Shown: positions 36,107 to 43,297 of the stretch, one piece after another
Position numbering within the stretch: the stretch's first letter is position 1
Layout: every line of letters starts with the position of its first letter
Assembly (NCBI GenBank): GCA_942493045.1
Contig: OW818665.1
Span: 620,001 to 684,000, forward strand
Reading direction: 5' to 3'
DNA: 64,000 nt
From: Teretinema sp942493045
Lineage (GTDB): Bacteria; Spirochaetota; Spirochaetia; Treponematales; Treponemataceae
Position numbers and translations under genes: made by a program
Notes under the pieces: model-generated
The model's input: the letters and a program-made list of their open reading frames with translations, nothing else
Databases searched by the model: none
What the model was told of the DNA's origin: nothing

Positions 36107-37447
36107 TTACTGCCGGGGCGTTACAGCGGCTGGAGTGGCTGCTGTAGGCGAAAGCGCCTCGGCGGCGGCCTCAACGCTGATTTCAAGCAGCACCCAGGCG
36201 GTGTGTGTTTGTTCACTGTAAAACTGCTCTGAGACGGTGTAGGGCAGGGTAATGCTGCTTTGCGTGTCAATTAACCGATTGACACTGCCGCCTGCGCTAT
36301 TTGACTGTGCCAGATATTCACTGACCAGATGAAATCGTACCTTGGAAGCCAGGTCGGATGCCGCTACAGCTTCGGCCATGGCCAAAGCCGTAGCGCGGTT
36401 GGCAAAGCGTTTTTCACCCACGGCGGTCAGCAGTCCCGGCCGGCGGGTCGGCTGCGCGTACCAGACCGGTTGATCGACAGCCCTGCTGTATGCTGCCGCA
36501 CTGTCAATACTTCTGGCTGCCAGCGTGTCAGCCGCGGTCGCCGGCCGGTCCGCGACCGTAAATTCGGTGTCTGCTATTCTGTTCCCGGAGTAGATGTTCG
36601 GTTCCGCTTTTTCGGCCTGCACTCCGATACCAGCTGTCGTAGTAAGCTGCTGCATCGTTATACCGGTCGCCGGATCAACCCGCCCTTCCATGATGTGTCT
36701 GGTGCTGTAATCGGCCCGGGTAATATCGACCATTTCCAGAACCGAGGTTATTTCCATCTCAAAACTGAAATCGCCCCGCGGTCCGACCAGGGTGGGCCAG
36801 CTCTCGAACAGCTCATCGCCAGCCTGCTTATCCAGATAGCGCCAGGTATACAGACCGTTGGTAATGGTAACCAGTTGTTCGCGGCCGCTGTTCTGGTCGC
36901 GGATCCGGTAACTGCCGTTATAGGCCGCGCCGGCCTGCCTGTCGGCGGTGACGGCCGTGAGCCGGCCGGTGACCTGATAGTGCCATAAAGTGCCTGAATC
37001 GATATAACCGCTCCACAGCAGTGTACCATCCTTAAAAACCATTCCTGAAACGGAGGGATTGGCCTGAGAACTGATTCCACCGGAGCTGTCCACCGTGAAT
37101 GTTACCAGCAGCGAGGGATCGAGGAAGGTACCGTCTTTTACTAAAACCACAGTGCCTTTTTGCAGCAGGGTGGTTTCCTGAATCATGAATCGGCCCCCTG
37201 TCTGGGCGTAGAACAGATATTCGGCTTCAACGCCTTTCATGGTGCGCTCAAAATCATAGCTGTACCAGCCGTCGGCCAGCGGCAGTAAGGACGACTCCTG
37301 AATAGTCATCGGGGAAGTTGGCGTGCTGTCCGGCTTCGCGGGTAGCTGGGCGCAGGAAAGACAGAGCGCGACATAAAAGACGAAGCTGAGCGCCGCGCCG
37401 CTTTTTTTGATAAGCTGAGCGACTTTACGGTTCATGGGTATTTTCAT
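36107..37447 (-). CDS. LPP20-like lipoprotein (hypothetical)
   Basis: A 446-residue predicted lipoprotein with a long signal peptide ending in the lipobox LCLSC. The middle is beta-rich with repeated tyrosine/tryptophan strands (ADGWYSYDFERTMKGVEAEYLFY). Residues ~320-440 form an LPP20/flagellar-accessory-type domain (PVWYAQPTRRPGLLTAVGEKRFANRATALAMAEAVAASDLASKV ... AWVLLEISVEAAAEAL). LPP20-type proteins sit in the outer membrane or periplasm and some associate with flagella or adhesion. ATG 37447 was preferred because the promoter ends 7 bases before it. Role unknown. Confidence 0.7.
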   Translation of the reverse strand: MKIPMNRKVAQLIKKSGAALSFVFYVALCLSCAQLPAKPDSTPTSPMTIQESSLLPLADGWYSYDFERTMKGVEAEYLFYAQTGGRFMIQETTLLQKGTVVLVKDGTFLDPSLLVTFTVDSSGGISSQANPSVSGMVFKDGTLLWSGYIDSGTLWHYQVTGRLTAVTADRQAGAAYNGSYRIRDQNSGREQLVTITNGLYTWRYLDKQAGDELFESWPTLVGPRGDFSFEMEITSVLEMVDITRADYSTRHIMEGRVDPATGITMQQLTTTAGIGVQAEKAEPNIYSGNRIADTEFTVADRPATAADTLAARSIDSAAAYSRAVDQPVWYAQPTRRPGLLTAVGEKRFANRATALAMAEAVAASDLASKVRFHLVSEYLAQSNSAGGSVNRLIDTQSSITLPYTVSEQFYSEQTHTAWVLLEISVEAAAEALSPTAATPAAVTPRQ

Positions 37448-37454
37448 GAGGCTG

Positions 37455-37484
37455 AGTATCAACAAATTTTGATATGGCGGTCAA
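37455..37484 (-). promoter_or_regulatory. promoter of the LPP20-like gene, leaderless
   Basis: Minus strand: TTGACC, 18-base spacer, GATACT, then 7 bases to the ATG at 37447. Confidence 0.55.
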
Positions 37485-37558
37485 GTCCGGCGCTTGACTG
37501 ATTGCCGCGTCGAAAAAAAGCATATCGAAAAAAAGCCGCCGCTGTTTCGTTTTTTTAA

Positions 37559-37587
37559 TCAACAAGGCTGTCTACTCATGATATACT
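37559..37587 (+). promoter_or_regulatory. promoter of the thymidine-kinase-like gene, leaderless
   Basis: TCAACA, 17-base spacer, TATACT, then 7 bases to the ATG at 37595. The -10 box is good, the -35 weak. Confidence 0.5.
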
Positions 37588-37594
37588 GAACTTT

Positions 37595-38752
37595 ATGGAC
37601 AGGCATACCGGCACCTTGTATAAAAGTCTCGGCTTCCCTTCGGTTACCGTACACGAAGCCAACACTCATTTTGATTTTGTGGAACCCTCGCGCACCATTT
37701 TAGTAATCGGTCCGATGGGTTCAGGGAAAACTGAATACGCCGCCCGCCTTTGGCGCGACGCCGCCGTAGCCCGCCGTAAAGGCAACGCCATCGCCTTTTT
37801 AACCTGCGGCGGCGGTACCCAAAAAGATCTGTTCGAGCCTGAGAGCGGTATCGGCACCGCCGACCGGCGTAATACTTTCTTTGTGCGTTATACCCTGGAT
37901 AAGGCCCGTTTTGCCGACTATCCGGAAGATGCCCTGGCTTACCGCGGCGGGTACGAGCGCTGCGGTAAACATATCGCGACGGCTTCTTCTTCCTTTGAAC
38001 TGGAGGATTTGATCCGCAATCATCCTCAGGTCGGAACCTGGATTCTGGACGAGGCCGCTTTTTATGATGAGCGGCTGGCCTATCTGATTAAGCGCGAGAG
38101 CGAACAACGCGGCCTGGTCTTTGTGCTGCCGACCCTGCTGCTCAATTTTCGCGGTGAAATGTTCAATGCCACGGCCCGCTTGCTGATGGAAACTTCTACT
38201 GATATTTATCCGCTGTCGGCCTACTGCGAGCACCCGGAATGCCTCGAAAACGCCCATAACACCTACCGGTTTTATCGCGTCAACGGCGAGGAATGCCCGG
38301 CGCTTTTTTTTGATCCGCTGATCATCGTCGGCGGTGACCGGGACAAAGATGATCCTCTGGAGCCGAATTACTGTACCCGCTGCGATGAGCATCATTTTCT
38401 GCCCGGGAAACAGTATACCTATTTTACCCTCAAACCTCTCGGGCAAAAAGCCAGTGTCGGGGACACCGCGCCCCTGCTCTCAGAACTGCGTGCCATCCGC
38501 TTTAATCCCGAAGAATCGGAATTGTACCGTACCTTCCGCTCCCAGTACCTCGATCGGCAGCGTCCTTCCTATGACCACATGAACGCCCTGAAGGTTCCCT
38601 GCATCGCTGAACGGGCGCTGGTGTATCTGTTTGCCGAGCAGAATCTGCTGTCCGCCGAGCAAACCCGTCAGCTGGTCGACGTGCTGGACCTAAACCGTGA
38701 CTATCTTTCCCGCCGCCTTTCGGACAACAAGCGGCCCCTGGAGTTTAAATGA
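37595..38752 (+). CDS. thymidine-kinase-like P-loop protein, long divergent form
   Basis: A 385-residue protein with the P-loop GPMGSGKTEYAARLW near residue 38, the DE motif WILDEAAFYDERL and a cysteine set (IIVGGDRDKDDPLEPNYCTRCDEHH) that recall the type II thymidine kinase fold and zinc lasso. Typical enzymes have about 200 residues, so this one carries ~180 extra residues: an insert around the P-loop/DE region and an extended C-terminus. The substrate could be thymidine or another molecule. It is followed with a four-base overlap by an SDR gene. Assignment as a kinase is moderately supported. Confidence 0.65.
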   Translation: MDRHTGTLYKSLGFPSVTVHEANTHFDFVEPSRTILVIGPMGSGKTEYAARLWRDAAVARRKGNAIAFLTCGGGTQKDLFEPESGIGTADRRNTFFVRYTLDKARFADYPEDALAYRGGYERCGKHIATASSSFELEDLIRNHPQVGTWILDEAAFYDERLAYLIKRESEQRGLVFVLPTLLLNFRGEMFNATARLLMETSTDIYPLSAYCEHPECLENAHNTYRFYRVNGEECPALFFDPLIIVGGDRDKDDPLEPNYCTRCDEHHFLPGKQYTYFTLKPLGQKASVGDTAPLLSELRAIRFNPEESELYRTFRSQYLDRQRPSYDHMNALKVPCIAERALVYLFAEQNLLSAEQTRQLVDVLDLNRDYLSRRLSDNKRPLEFK

Positions 38753-39546
38753 AAAGAAAACTGAAGCATAAGCGCATCCTGATAACCGGGGCGGCCGGCG
38801 GTTTGGGTTTGGCCCTGGCCAGGGACTGCGCGGCGCGCGGCGCGCGGGTGGCGCTGGCGGATATCAACAGCGCGGCCCTGGAAATACTGCGCTCCGAATT
38901 CCCGGATTCTCTACTGTTTACCGTGGATGTTACCGACGCGGACTCTGTCGCCGCGGCGACGCAAGCGGTACGTGACAGCTACGGCGGACTCGACATGCTG
39001 ATAAATAACGCCGGCGTGGTATACGGCGGAGAGCTGCACGATGTTTCGATAGAGAAACACCGGCGTACTGTCGATATCAACCTATTCGGCACAATCCAGG
39101 TGACCCGGGCCTTTTTACCCCTGTTGCGGCGGGAAACCGGCTTTCTGGTTGTTTTTATCGCCAGCGCTTCAGGCTACATTCCCCTGCCGATGGCCGCGAC
39201 CTATGCCGCCACCAAGTGGGCGGTACGCGGGTTTGCCCTGTCGCTGGAAGAAGAATTAGTCATGCAGGGCTGTAAACGGCGACCGGTGTTAACGGTCTGC
39301 CCTTCCTATATCGGGACCGGTTTATTCTCCGGAGCCAAGGCCCCGCTATTAACCCCGATCTTGGAAACTACAGCGGTTTCGCGCGCCATTGTGCGCGCTA
39401 TCGCAGGCGGAGCCCGGCAGCTGGATTTGCCCTGGAGCGTCAGATTACTGAAGTTTTTAGCCCGGGTGCTGCCGGAGAGCTGGTATCGGGCCTTCCAGCG
39501 GGTGACCGGGGTGTCCACCAGTATGGTCAACTGGACAGGACGATAG
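38749..39546 (+). CDS. short-chain dehydrogenase/reductase
   Basis: A 265-residue classical SDR. Cofactor motif ITGAAGGLGLALA (TGxxxGxG type), NAG motif MLINNAGVVYGG, active-site Ser-Tyr-Lys in ASASGYIPLPMAATYAATKWAV. The acidic residue after the second strand (ADINSAALE) suggests preference for NAD over NADP. The hydrophobic C-terminus may bind a membrane or lipid substrate. Overlaps the preceding gene by four bases. Substrate unknown. Confidence 0.9.
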   Translation: MKRKLKHKRILITGAAGGLGLALARDCAARGARVALADINSAALEILRSEFPDSLLFTVDVTDADSVAAATQAVRDSYGGLDMLINNAGVVYGGELHDVSIEKHRRTVDINLFGTIQVTRAFLPLLRRETGFLVVFIASASGYIPLPMAATYAATKWAVRGFALSLEEELVMQGCKRRPVLTVCPSYIGTGLFSGAKAPLLTPILETTAVSRAIVRAIAGGARQLDLPWSVRLLKFLARVLPESWYRAFQRVTGVSTSMVNWTGR

Positions 39547-39558
39547 ACCCGGTTTGTG

Positions 39559-39999
39559 TCAGTCCACTGTCAGGTTTTCCAGAAGACGGGCCGCGCTGGC
39601 AATGTAGTTATGACAGCGCTCGCTCAGGCCTTCGGCGCGGAATCGTTCCTGGCCTGAAGCTTCCAGCAAATTGATACCGTCCAGTAGTTCCCGGCAGTTG
39701 ACCGAGCCGTGTTCTTCTTCAAAACCGGTCAGCAGTTCCCGTACCTTGGCGTAGGATCTGTCCTGGGCCGATTTCTCCTCTCCGGGATTTCGGCCGTACT
39801 TCTGGCCGAGGGCCAGTATCGCGCCGGAGAGGGCGCCGCAGACATGCTGGGCGCGGCCCATACCGGCGCCGAAACCGGTCGCCAGTTTGATCGCCGCGTC
39901 CCGTTCCATACCCTGCTCAACCGCCCAGGTCGCGAATACCGCCTGGGCGCAATTGTAGCCCTGTTTGAAAACCTCTACGGCCTGTGTTGCTCTGTCCAT
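39559..39999 (-). CDS. C_GCAxxG_C_C family redox-type protein, last gene of the hgc operon
   Basis: A 146-residue protein of the C_GCAxxG_C_C family, whose function is unknown but whose conserved cysteines suggest redox or metal chemistry. Cysteines fit the family: Cys17 in YNCAQAV, Cys54 in VCGALSGAILALG, Cys102 in VNCRELL, Cys129 in RCHNYI. The ATG at 39999 has AAGGAG seven bases upstream; an earlier in-frame start would overlap the hgcB end. It lies 16 bases after hgcB, in the same direction. This suggests it works with the methylation proteins, perhaps as an electron carrier or thiol partner. Confidence 0.85.
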   Translation of the reverse strand: MDRATQAVEVFKQGYNCAQAVFATWAVEQGMERDAAIKLATGFGAGMGRAQHVCGALSGAILALGQKYGRNPGEEKSAQDRSYAKVRELLTGFEEEHGSVNCRELLDGINLLEASGQERFRAEGLSERCHNYIASAARLLENLTVD

Positions 40000-40015
40000 T
40001 GAAAACTCCTTTTTT

Positions 40016-40315
40016 TTAACAGCATTTGTTTTTACTGCCGCCGCAGTCACAGCTCGGCGCGGTACCTTTCAACATGCCATTGATAATGGCGGCGGCGCAG
40101 CCGACGCCGCGGTTTACTTCTATCGCTCCGAAAGGACAATTCACGGCGCAGGCTCCGCATTCCATACAGGAGGCGCGGTCGGTGATCATCACCGGCGGCA
40201 CGCTGGCCAGAGCTAGCACCCCGTGCGGGCAGACTTCAGCGCAGATCCCGCAGCCGGTACATCTGTCGGCATGGATTTTCAAACTCATCCCGTTCAATAG
40301 ATAATGCAGTTTCAT
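40016..40315 (-). CDS. hgcB: HgcB, 2[4Fe-4S] ferredoxin of mercury methylation
   Basis: Reduces or supports the corrinoid protein HgcA. The 99-residue protein has two ferredoxin clusters, CTGCGICAEVCP (Cys19, 22, 25, 29) and CMECGACAVNCP (Cys50, 53, 56, 60). It then has a separate conserved cysteine, Cys73 in GVGCA, and a cysteine-rich tail ending CDCGGSKNKCC (Cys89, 91, 98, 99). The extra Cys73 and the terminal vicinal pair are hallmarks of HgcB rather than an ordinary ferredoxin. ATG 40315 has AAGGAG eight bases upstream. It lies 13 bases after hgcA. Confidence 0.94.
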   Translation of the reverse strand: MKLHYLLNGMSLKIHADRCTGCGICAEVCPHGVLALASVPPVMITDRASCMECGACAVNCPFGAIEVNRGVGCAAAIINGMLKGTAPSCDCGGSKNKCC

Positions 40316-40328
40316 GGAACAGTCTCCT

Positions 40329-41387
40329 TTACGCGATGATAAAGAGCGCTAAATGCGCCAGCGCGGTCAGTACTCCGGCCGTGGCTGAAACCAGCATGAA
40401 CGGCACACTGGATCGGACTTCCGCTTCGGTACCTTTCTGACAGGTAAAGGTCGAGGCTCCGGTAAAATTCATAGCCAGATAAGAGACTGCCGGAACCGAA
40501 ATCAACAGACAGGAAAGAAAAGGCAGGGCCGGCCAGGCTGAATAACCGCCGCCCAGGGTGAACGCTGTCAAAAACCAGAGCAGCGCCAAAACAGCTCCCT
40601 TCAGTGAGAAAGCTTTGAAAGGTAAAACGGGCAACAGGGCCGGGAAAATCAGTGTGCCGCACATTACGCTTCCGCCGAGCAGCAGACCGTAGCGGGTAAT
40701 TGACTGCATTGCGCTTTCGCTGGTGCTCAAGGTCAGACCGAAAAATATTGCCAGAGCGGCAGCTGCCAGCAGTAGCGGAGCGGAGTGGGCAATTTCCACC
40801 GGGGCGACGGTCAGACGGTCCCGCAGTCCGAAGTGTACGCGCCGCATTCCGGGAGTGGCCTGAAAGCCGGCCGCGAGGTACGCTTTAATGTCCGCGGCGC
40901 GTACCGGCCCGATTTTTACGCGGTAACCGGTAGCCGCCGCGACCTTGAAGGCCGCCACGCCGGGGGCCCCCAGCTGGGGCAGAATGATGGTTGCCCGGGG
41001 GGCGTATTTTTTAAGGTTCACGGCTTTAAGGCGTTTGAGCAGTTCCGCGGTTCCGAAACTGCCTTTCCCGGCGGCGCACCAGACGTTAATCCCGTCTGTT
41101 TCCAGCACCAGTATCCAAAGGTTCAGTCCGGTCAGTTCTTTACGCAGACTGTTGACCGTCAGCCGGTAATTAGCGGTGACCAGCACTGCTGAATCTTCTT
41201 CCGGCTTTCCAATAAAATACAGTCCGCTCTCCAGGGCGTAATCGTGGCGGCCGATATCGAAACGCACCCGCAAATCGTCGAGCCGGTCTTGCGGCGTTAG
41301 GGCCGTAGACAACTCCCGGGGGGAGGGGCTGCCGACGGGGCGGGTGAGGGCTTTAAAGGTTAATTCCGAGGCGATTATCGGCAGCAT
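40329..41387 (-). CDS. hgcA: HgcA, corrinoid methyltransferase of mercury methylation
   Basis: Transfers a methyl group to Hg(II) to form methylmercury; its ordinary physiological role is not established. The 352-residue protein has an N-terminal cobalamin-binding domain with the cap-helix motif GINVWCAAGKGSFGT, where Cys104 is the axial corrinoid ligand. A C-terminal domain has five predicted membrane helices from about residue 207 onward. N(V/I)WCA(A/G)GK is diagnostic of HgcA and does not occur in other CFeSP relatives. Start ATG 41387 has GGAG nine bases upstream and overlaps the marR gene by 13 bases. Followed by hgcB. This pair predicts a mercury-methylating organism, if expressed. Confidence 0.96.
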   Translation of the reverse strand: MLPIIASELTFKALTRPVGSPSPRELSTALTPQDRLDDLRVRFDIGRHDYALESGLYFIGKPEEDSAVLVTANYRLTVNSLRKELTGLNLWILVLETDGINVWCAAGKGSFGTAELLKRLKAVNLKKYAPRATIILPQLGAPGVAAFKVAAATGYRVKIGPVRAADIKAYLAAGFQATPGMRRVHFGLRDRLTVAPVEIAHSAPLLLAAAALAIFFGLTLSTSESAMQSITRYGLLLGGSVMCGTLIFPALLPVLPFKAFSLKGAVLALLWFLTAFTLGGGYSAWPALPFLSCLLISVPAVSYLAMNFTGASTFTCQKGTEAEVRSSVPFMLVSATAGVLTALAHLALFIIA

Positions 41388-41839
41388 CGGGGGTTCTCCT
41401 GACGTTTGCGTTTCATGGCTTCGGCTAGAAGTTGTACCGATTCAATTACCTGGGCTTGTTTGTCCGGCGGGATGGCCGCAAAGACACTGTCGGCGTCGGC
41501 GTTGCACAGGGTGTTGATCTGATCGGCTTTGGCCTGTCCCGCGGGGCTGAGGCGGATGGCCACCTTGCGCCGGTTTTCCGGGTTGACCCGGCGCTCCAGC
41601 AGTCCGTCCCGGACCAGGGAATCGGCCGTGCGGCTCAGGGTGCTGGCGTCCAGGTTGAGCTCGTCGGACAGTTCGGTCAGACTGGCTTCTTTTTGGAATT
41701 CAGTTTCCAGGAGCAGGTGACACTGGGCAACCGATACCTGGCAGCATAGGGTTTCAGAGGCCAGGGTGGCGGCGATCTCGGACTCCAGTTTACGGAGGGC
41801 GCGACGGTAGCTGGTGATCGTATTGATATCATGCTTCAT
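41375..41839 (-). CDS. MarR-family regulator with paired cysteines, leads the hgc operon
   Basis: A 154-residue MarR-type winged-helix regulator, probably a dimer. The recognition-helix region is SLTELSDELNLDASTLSRTADSLVRDGLLERRVNPENRRKVAIRLS. Unusual features are the vicinal cysteines Cys32-Cys33 and Cys40 in LCCQVSVAQCH, and a second vicinal pair at the C-terminus (RCCR). Such cysteines suit sensing of thiophilic metals, metalloids or oxidants. ATG 41839 lies 6 bases from a -10 box, with no ribosome site. It overlaps hgcA. Probably autoregulates through the palindrome in its promoter. Confidence 0.9.
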   Translation of the reverse strand: MKHDINTITSYRRALRKLESEIAATLASETLCCQVSVAQCHLLLETEFQKEASLTELSDELNLDASTLSRTADSLVRDGLLERRVNPENRRKVAIRLSPAGQAKADQINTLCNADADSVFAAIPPDKQAQVIESVQLLAEAMKRKRQENPRCCR

Positions 41840-41845
41840 ACAACT

Positions 41846-41875
41846 ATTGTATTTTACAACTGTTGTAAAAGTCAA
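41846..41875 (-). promoter_or_regulatory. promoter of the marR-hgcAB operon, leaderless
   Basis: Minus strand: TTGACT, 18-base spacer, TACAAT, then 6 bases to the ATG at 41839. The operator fills the spacer. Confidence 0.7.
41852..41870. promoter_or_regulatory. predicted MarR operator, 9-1-9 palindrome
   Basis: TTTTACAAC-T-GTTGTAAAA is a perfect inverted repeat with a one-base centre, between the -35 and -10 boxes of the marR-hgcAB promoter. A weaker half-site pair (ACAA-CTA-TTGT, 41840-41850) overlaps the -10 box and the start. Repressor binding here would block transcription of the operon. Confidence 0.75.
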
Positions 41876-41976
41876 TAGTGTGACATTACTGGGAACAAAA
41901 GAAACTAACGGAAATTTATGCATAAAATGACTGATTTTCTGTATCTTCTTGCAGAGACGGCTTGACCATGGCGGAG

Positions 41977-41982
41977 TATAAT
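41977..41982 (+). promoter_or_regulatory. -10 box of the arginine operon promoter
   Basis: A perfect TATAAT, about 6 bases before the expected start near 41989. A fitting -35 box is poor (GAGACG at a 17-base spacing), so an activator may be needed. The promoter is divergent from that of marR. Confidence 0.5.
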
Positions 41983-42025
41983 CGCTACAATCCTTCTAAA
42001 TTATCTTTGCGTAAGGAGAAGCTTT

Positions 42026-42100
42026 ATGTATTTGTCCGAACAAAACAAGCCGGCCGTTCCTGCCCACCTTCTCCGAACCCTCCGTCGCCGTCAGGCGTAA
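42026..42100 (+). CDS. arginine-rich leader peptide of the arg operon
   Basis: A 24-codon frame with a strong ribosome site (AAGGAG at 42013-42018, seven bases before ATG). It ends ...LLRTLRRRQA-stop. Four of the last eight codons are Arg (CGA, CGT, CGC, CGT), three in a row. A ribosome stalled here when charged Arg-tRNA is scarce could change the fold of the downstream leader. It is placed 105 bases before argC, as expected for a transcription or translation attenuator. The overlapping 72-codon frame in another register is not supported. Confidence 0.7.
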   Translation: MYLSEQNKPAVPAHLLRTLRRRQA

Positions 42101-42118
42101 CCCACCTCTCGCATTGCC

Positions 42119-42156
42119 CCGTTCCGGTCCGGAGCGGTTTAGCACCCACGCGGTGC
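42119..42156 (+). promoter_or_regulatory. leader RNA stem-loops, possible attenuator
   Basis: Two local hairpins in the arg leader: a 7-base stem CCGTTCC/GGAGCGG (42119-42125 with 42131-42137, one wobble pair) followed by TTT, and a 5-base stem GCACC/GGTGC (42142-42146 with 42152-42156). CAGGC at 42092-42096, overlapping the Arg codons, could pair with GCCTG at 42155-42159. No long U tract is seen, so the mechanism is uncertain. Confidence 0.45.
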
Positions 42157-42204
42157 CTGGACAAACAAGTCTGCAAATAAATTGAACAATCTGGAGTAAT
42201 AAAG

Positions 42205-43254
42205 ATGATTACAGCCGGTATTATTGGTGCAACTGGATATGTAGGCGTCGAACTGGTACGCCTGCTTTTGTCACACCCTGAGGTAGCGAAGCTTTCCTTA
42301 AGCTCGGTGAGCTTCGAGGGGCAGAATATCATGGATATTTACCCGAATCTGCGGGGCATGCTGCGCGGTAAAACCGACGGAATGCTCGGCGACGCCGATG
42401 CCGTGGTGGAAGCCTCCGACGTGATTTTTACGGCTCTGCCGCACGGCGTAGCCGAAAAGTACGCCGTGGACTGCATCGCCAAGGGCAAAAAACTGATCGA
42501 TCTCTCGGCCGATTTCCGCTTCGACGAAGACGAGGAAACTTTTAAAACCTGGTATGCCAAGGGCTATGAGTTTCCAGCCGTGCATGCCGAGTCAGTCTAT
42601 GGCCTGCCGGAGCTGAACCGCGAAAAAATTAAAAAAGCCCGGGTCATCGGTAACCCCGGCTGTTATGTTACCGCGGCCTCCCTGGCCCTGCTTCCGGCCC
42701 TGGCGGCTTCGCTGGTCAAGACCGATCTGATCATCGTCGACGCCAAGAGCGGTATTACCGGTACCGGCCGCAACCCGACCGCCACCAATAACTTTTCGGA
42801 ATCGGGCGAGGCCTTCATGGCTTATAATGTCGGCAAACACCGCCATCAGCCGGAGATTGCCCGTAACCTGAGCAAGGCCGCCGGGGAGAATGTCAACGTG
42901 CTGTTCACTCCGCACCTGCTGCCGATGAGCCGAGGCATTATTGCCACCGTTTACGCCCCGCTGAAAAAACCGCTTACGGCCGAGGAAGTGCACGCCCTGT
43001 ACAGCGCCCACTACGCCGCTGAGCCTTTCGTGCGCGTGCTGCCGCTCGGCGCTACCGCCACTACCCGTAACGTGCGGCTTTCAAACTGGTGCGATTTATC
43101 CATCCATGTGGTCAACAACGGCAGCATGCTGGAGATAATCAGCGCCATCGATAATATGGTGAAGGGCGCGGCCGGTCAGGCTGTGCAGAACATGAACCTG
43201 ATCTGCGGCTTTAAAGAGACCGCCGGCATTGATCAAGTTCCGGCCGCGTTCTAA
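42205..43254 (+). CDS. argC: N-acetyl-gamma-glutamyl-phosphate reductase
   Basis: Third step of arginine synthesis; reduces N-acetylglutamyl phosphate with NADPH. The 349-residue protein starts MITAGIIGATGYVGVELVRLL (dinucleotide fold), with the catalytic Cys in VIGNPGCYVTAASLALLP and the family segment SGITGTGRNPTATNNFSE. ATG follows TCTGGAGTAATAAAG. First structural gene after the leader peptide; the gap to argJ is 43 bases. Confidence 0.96.
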   Translation: MITAGIIGATGYVGVELVRLLLSHPEVAKLSLSSVSFEGQNIMDIYPNLRGMLRGKTDGMLGDADAVVEASDVIFTALPHGVAEKYAVDCIAKGKKLIDLSADFRFDEDEETFKTWYAKGYEFPAVHAESVYGLPELNREKIKKARVIGNPGCYVTAASLALLPALAASLVKTDLIIVDAKSGITGTGRNPTATNNFSESGEAFMAYNVGKHRHQPEIARNLSKAAGENVNVLFTPHLLPMSRGIIATVYAPLKKPLTAEEVHALYSAHYAAEPFVRVLPLGATATTRNVRLSNWCDLSIHVVNNGSMLEIISAIDNMVKGAAGQAVQNMNLICGFKETAGIDQVPAAF

Positions 43255-43297
43255 CAGAGTGAAACAAAAATCTCTCGCTGACAAGGAGCGAACTTTT

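Noticed and set aside
40016..40315. Generic two-cluster ferredoxin rather than HgcB.
   Set aside because: Cys73 and the terminal Cys-Cys pair, plus the adjacent hgcA, fit HgcB specifically.
41962..42180. A 72-codon reading frame over the arg leader.
   Set aside because: It has no ribosome site at its start, its codon choice is unlike the genes here, and it overlaps the much better supported 24-codon leader peptide.
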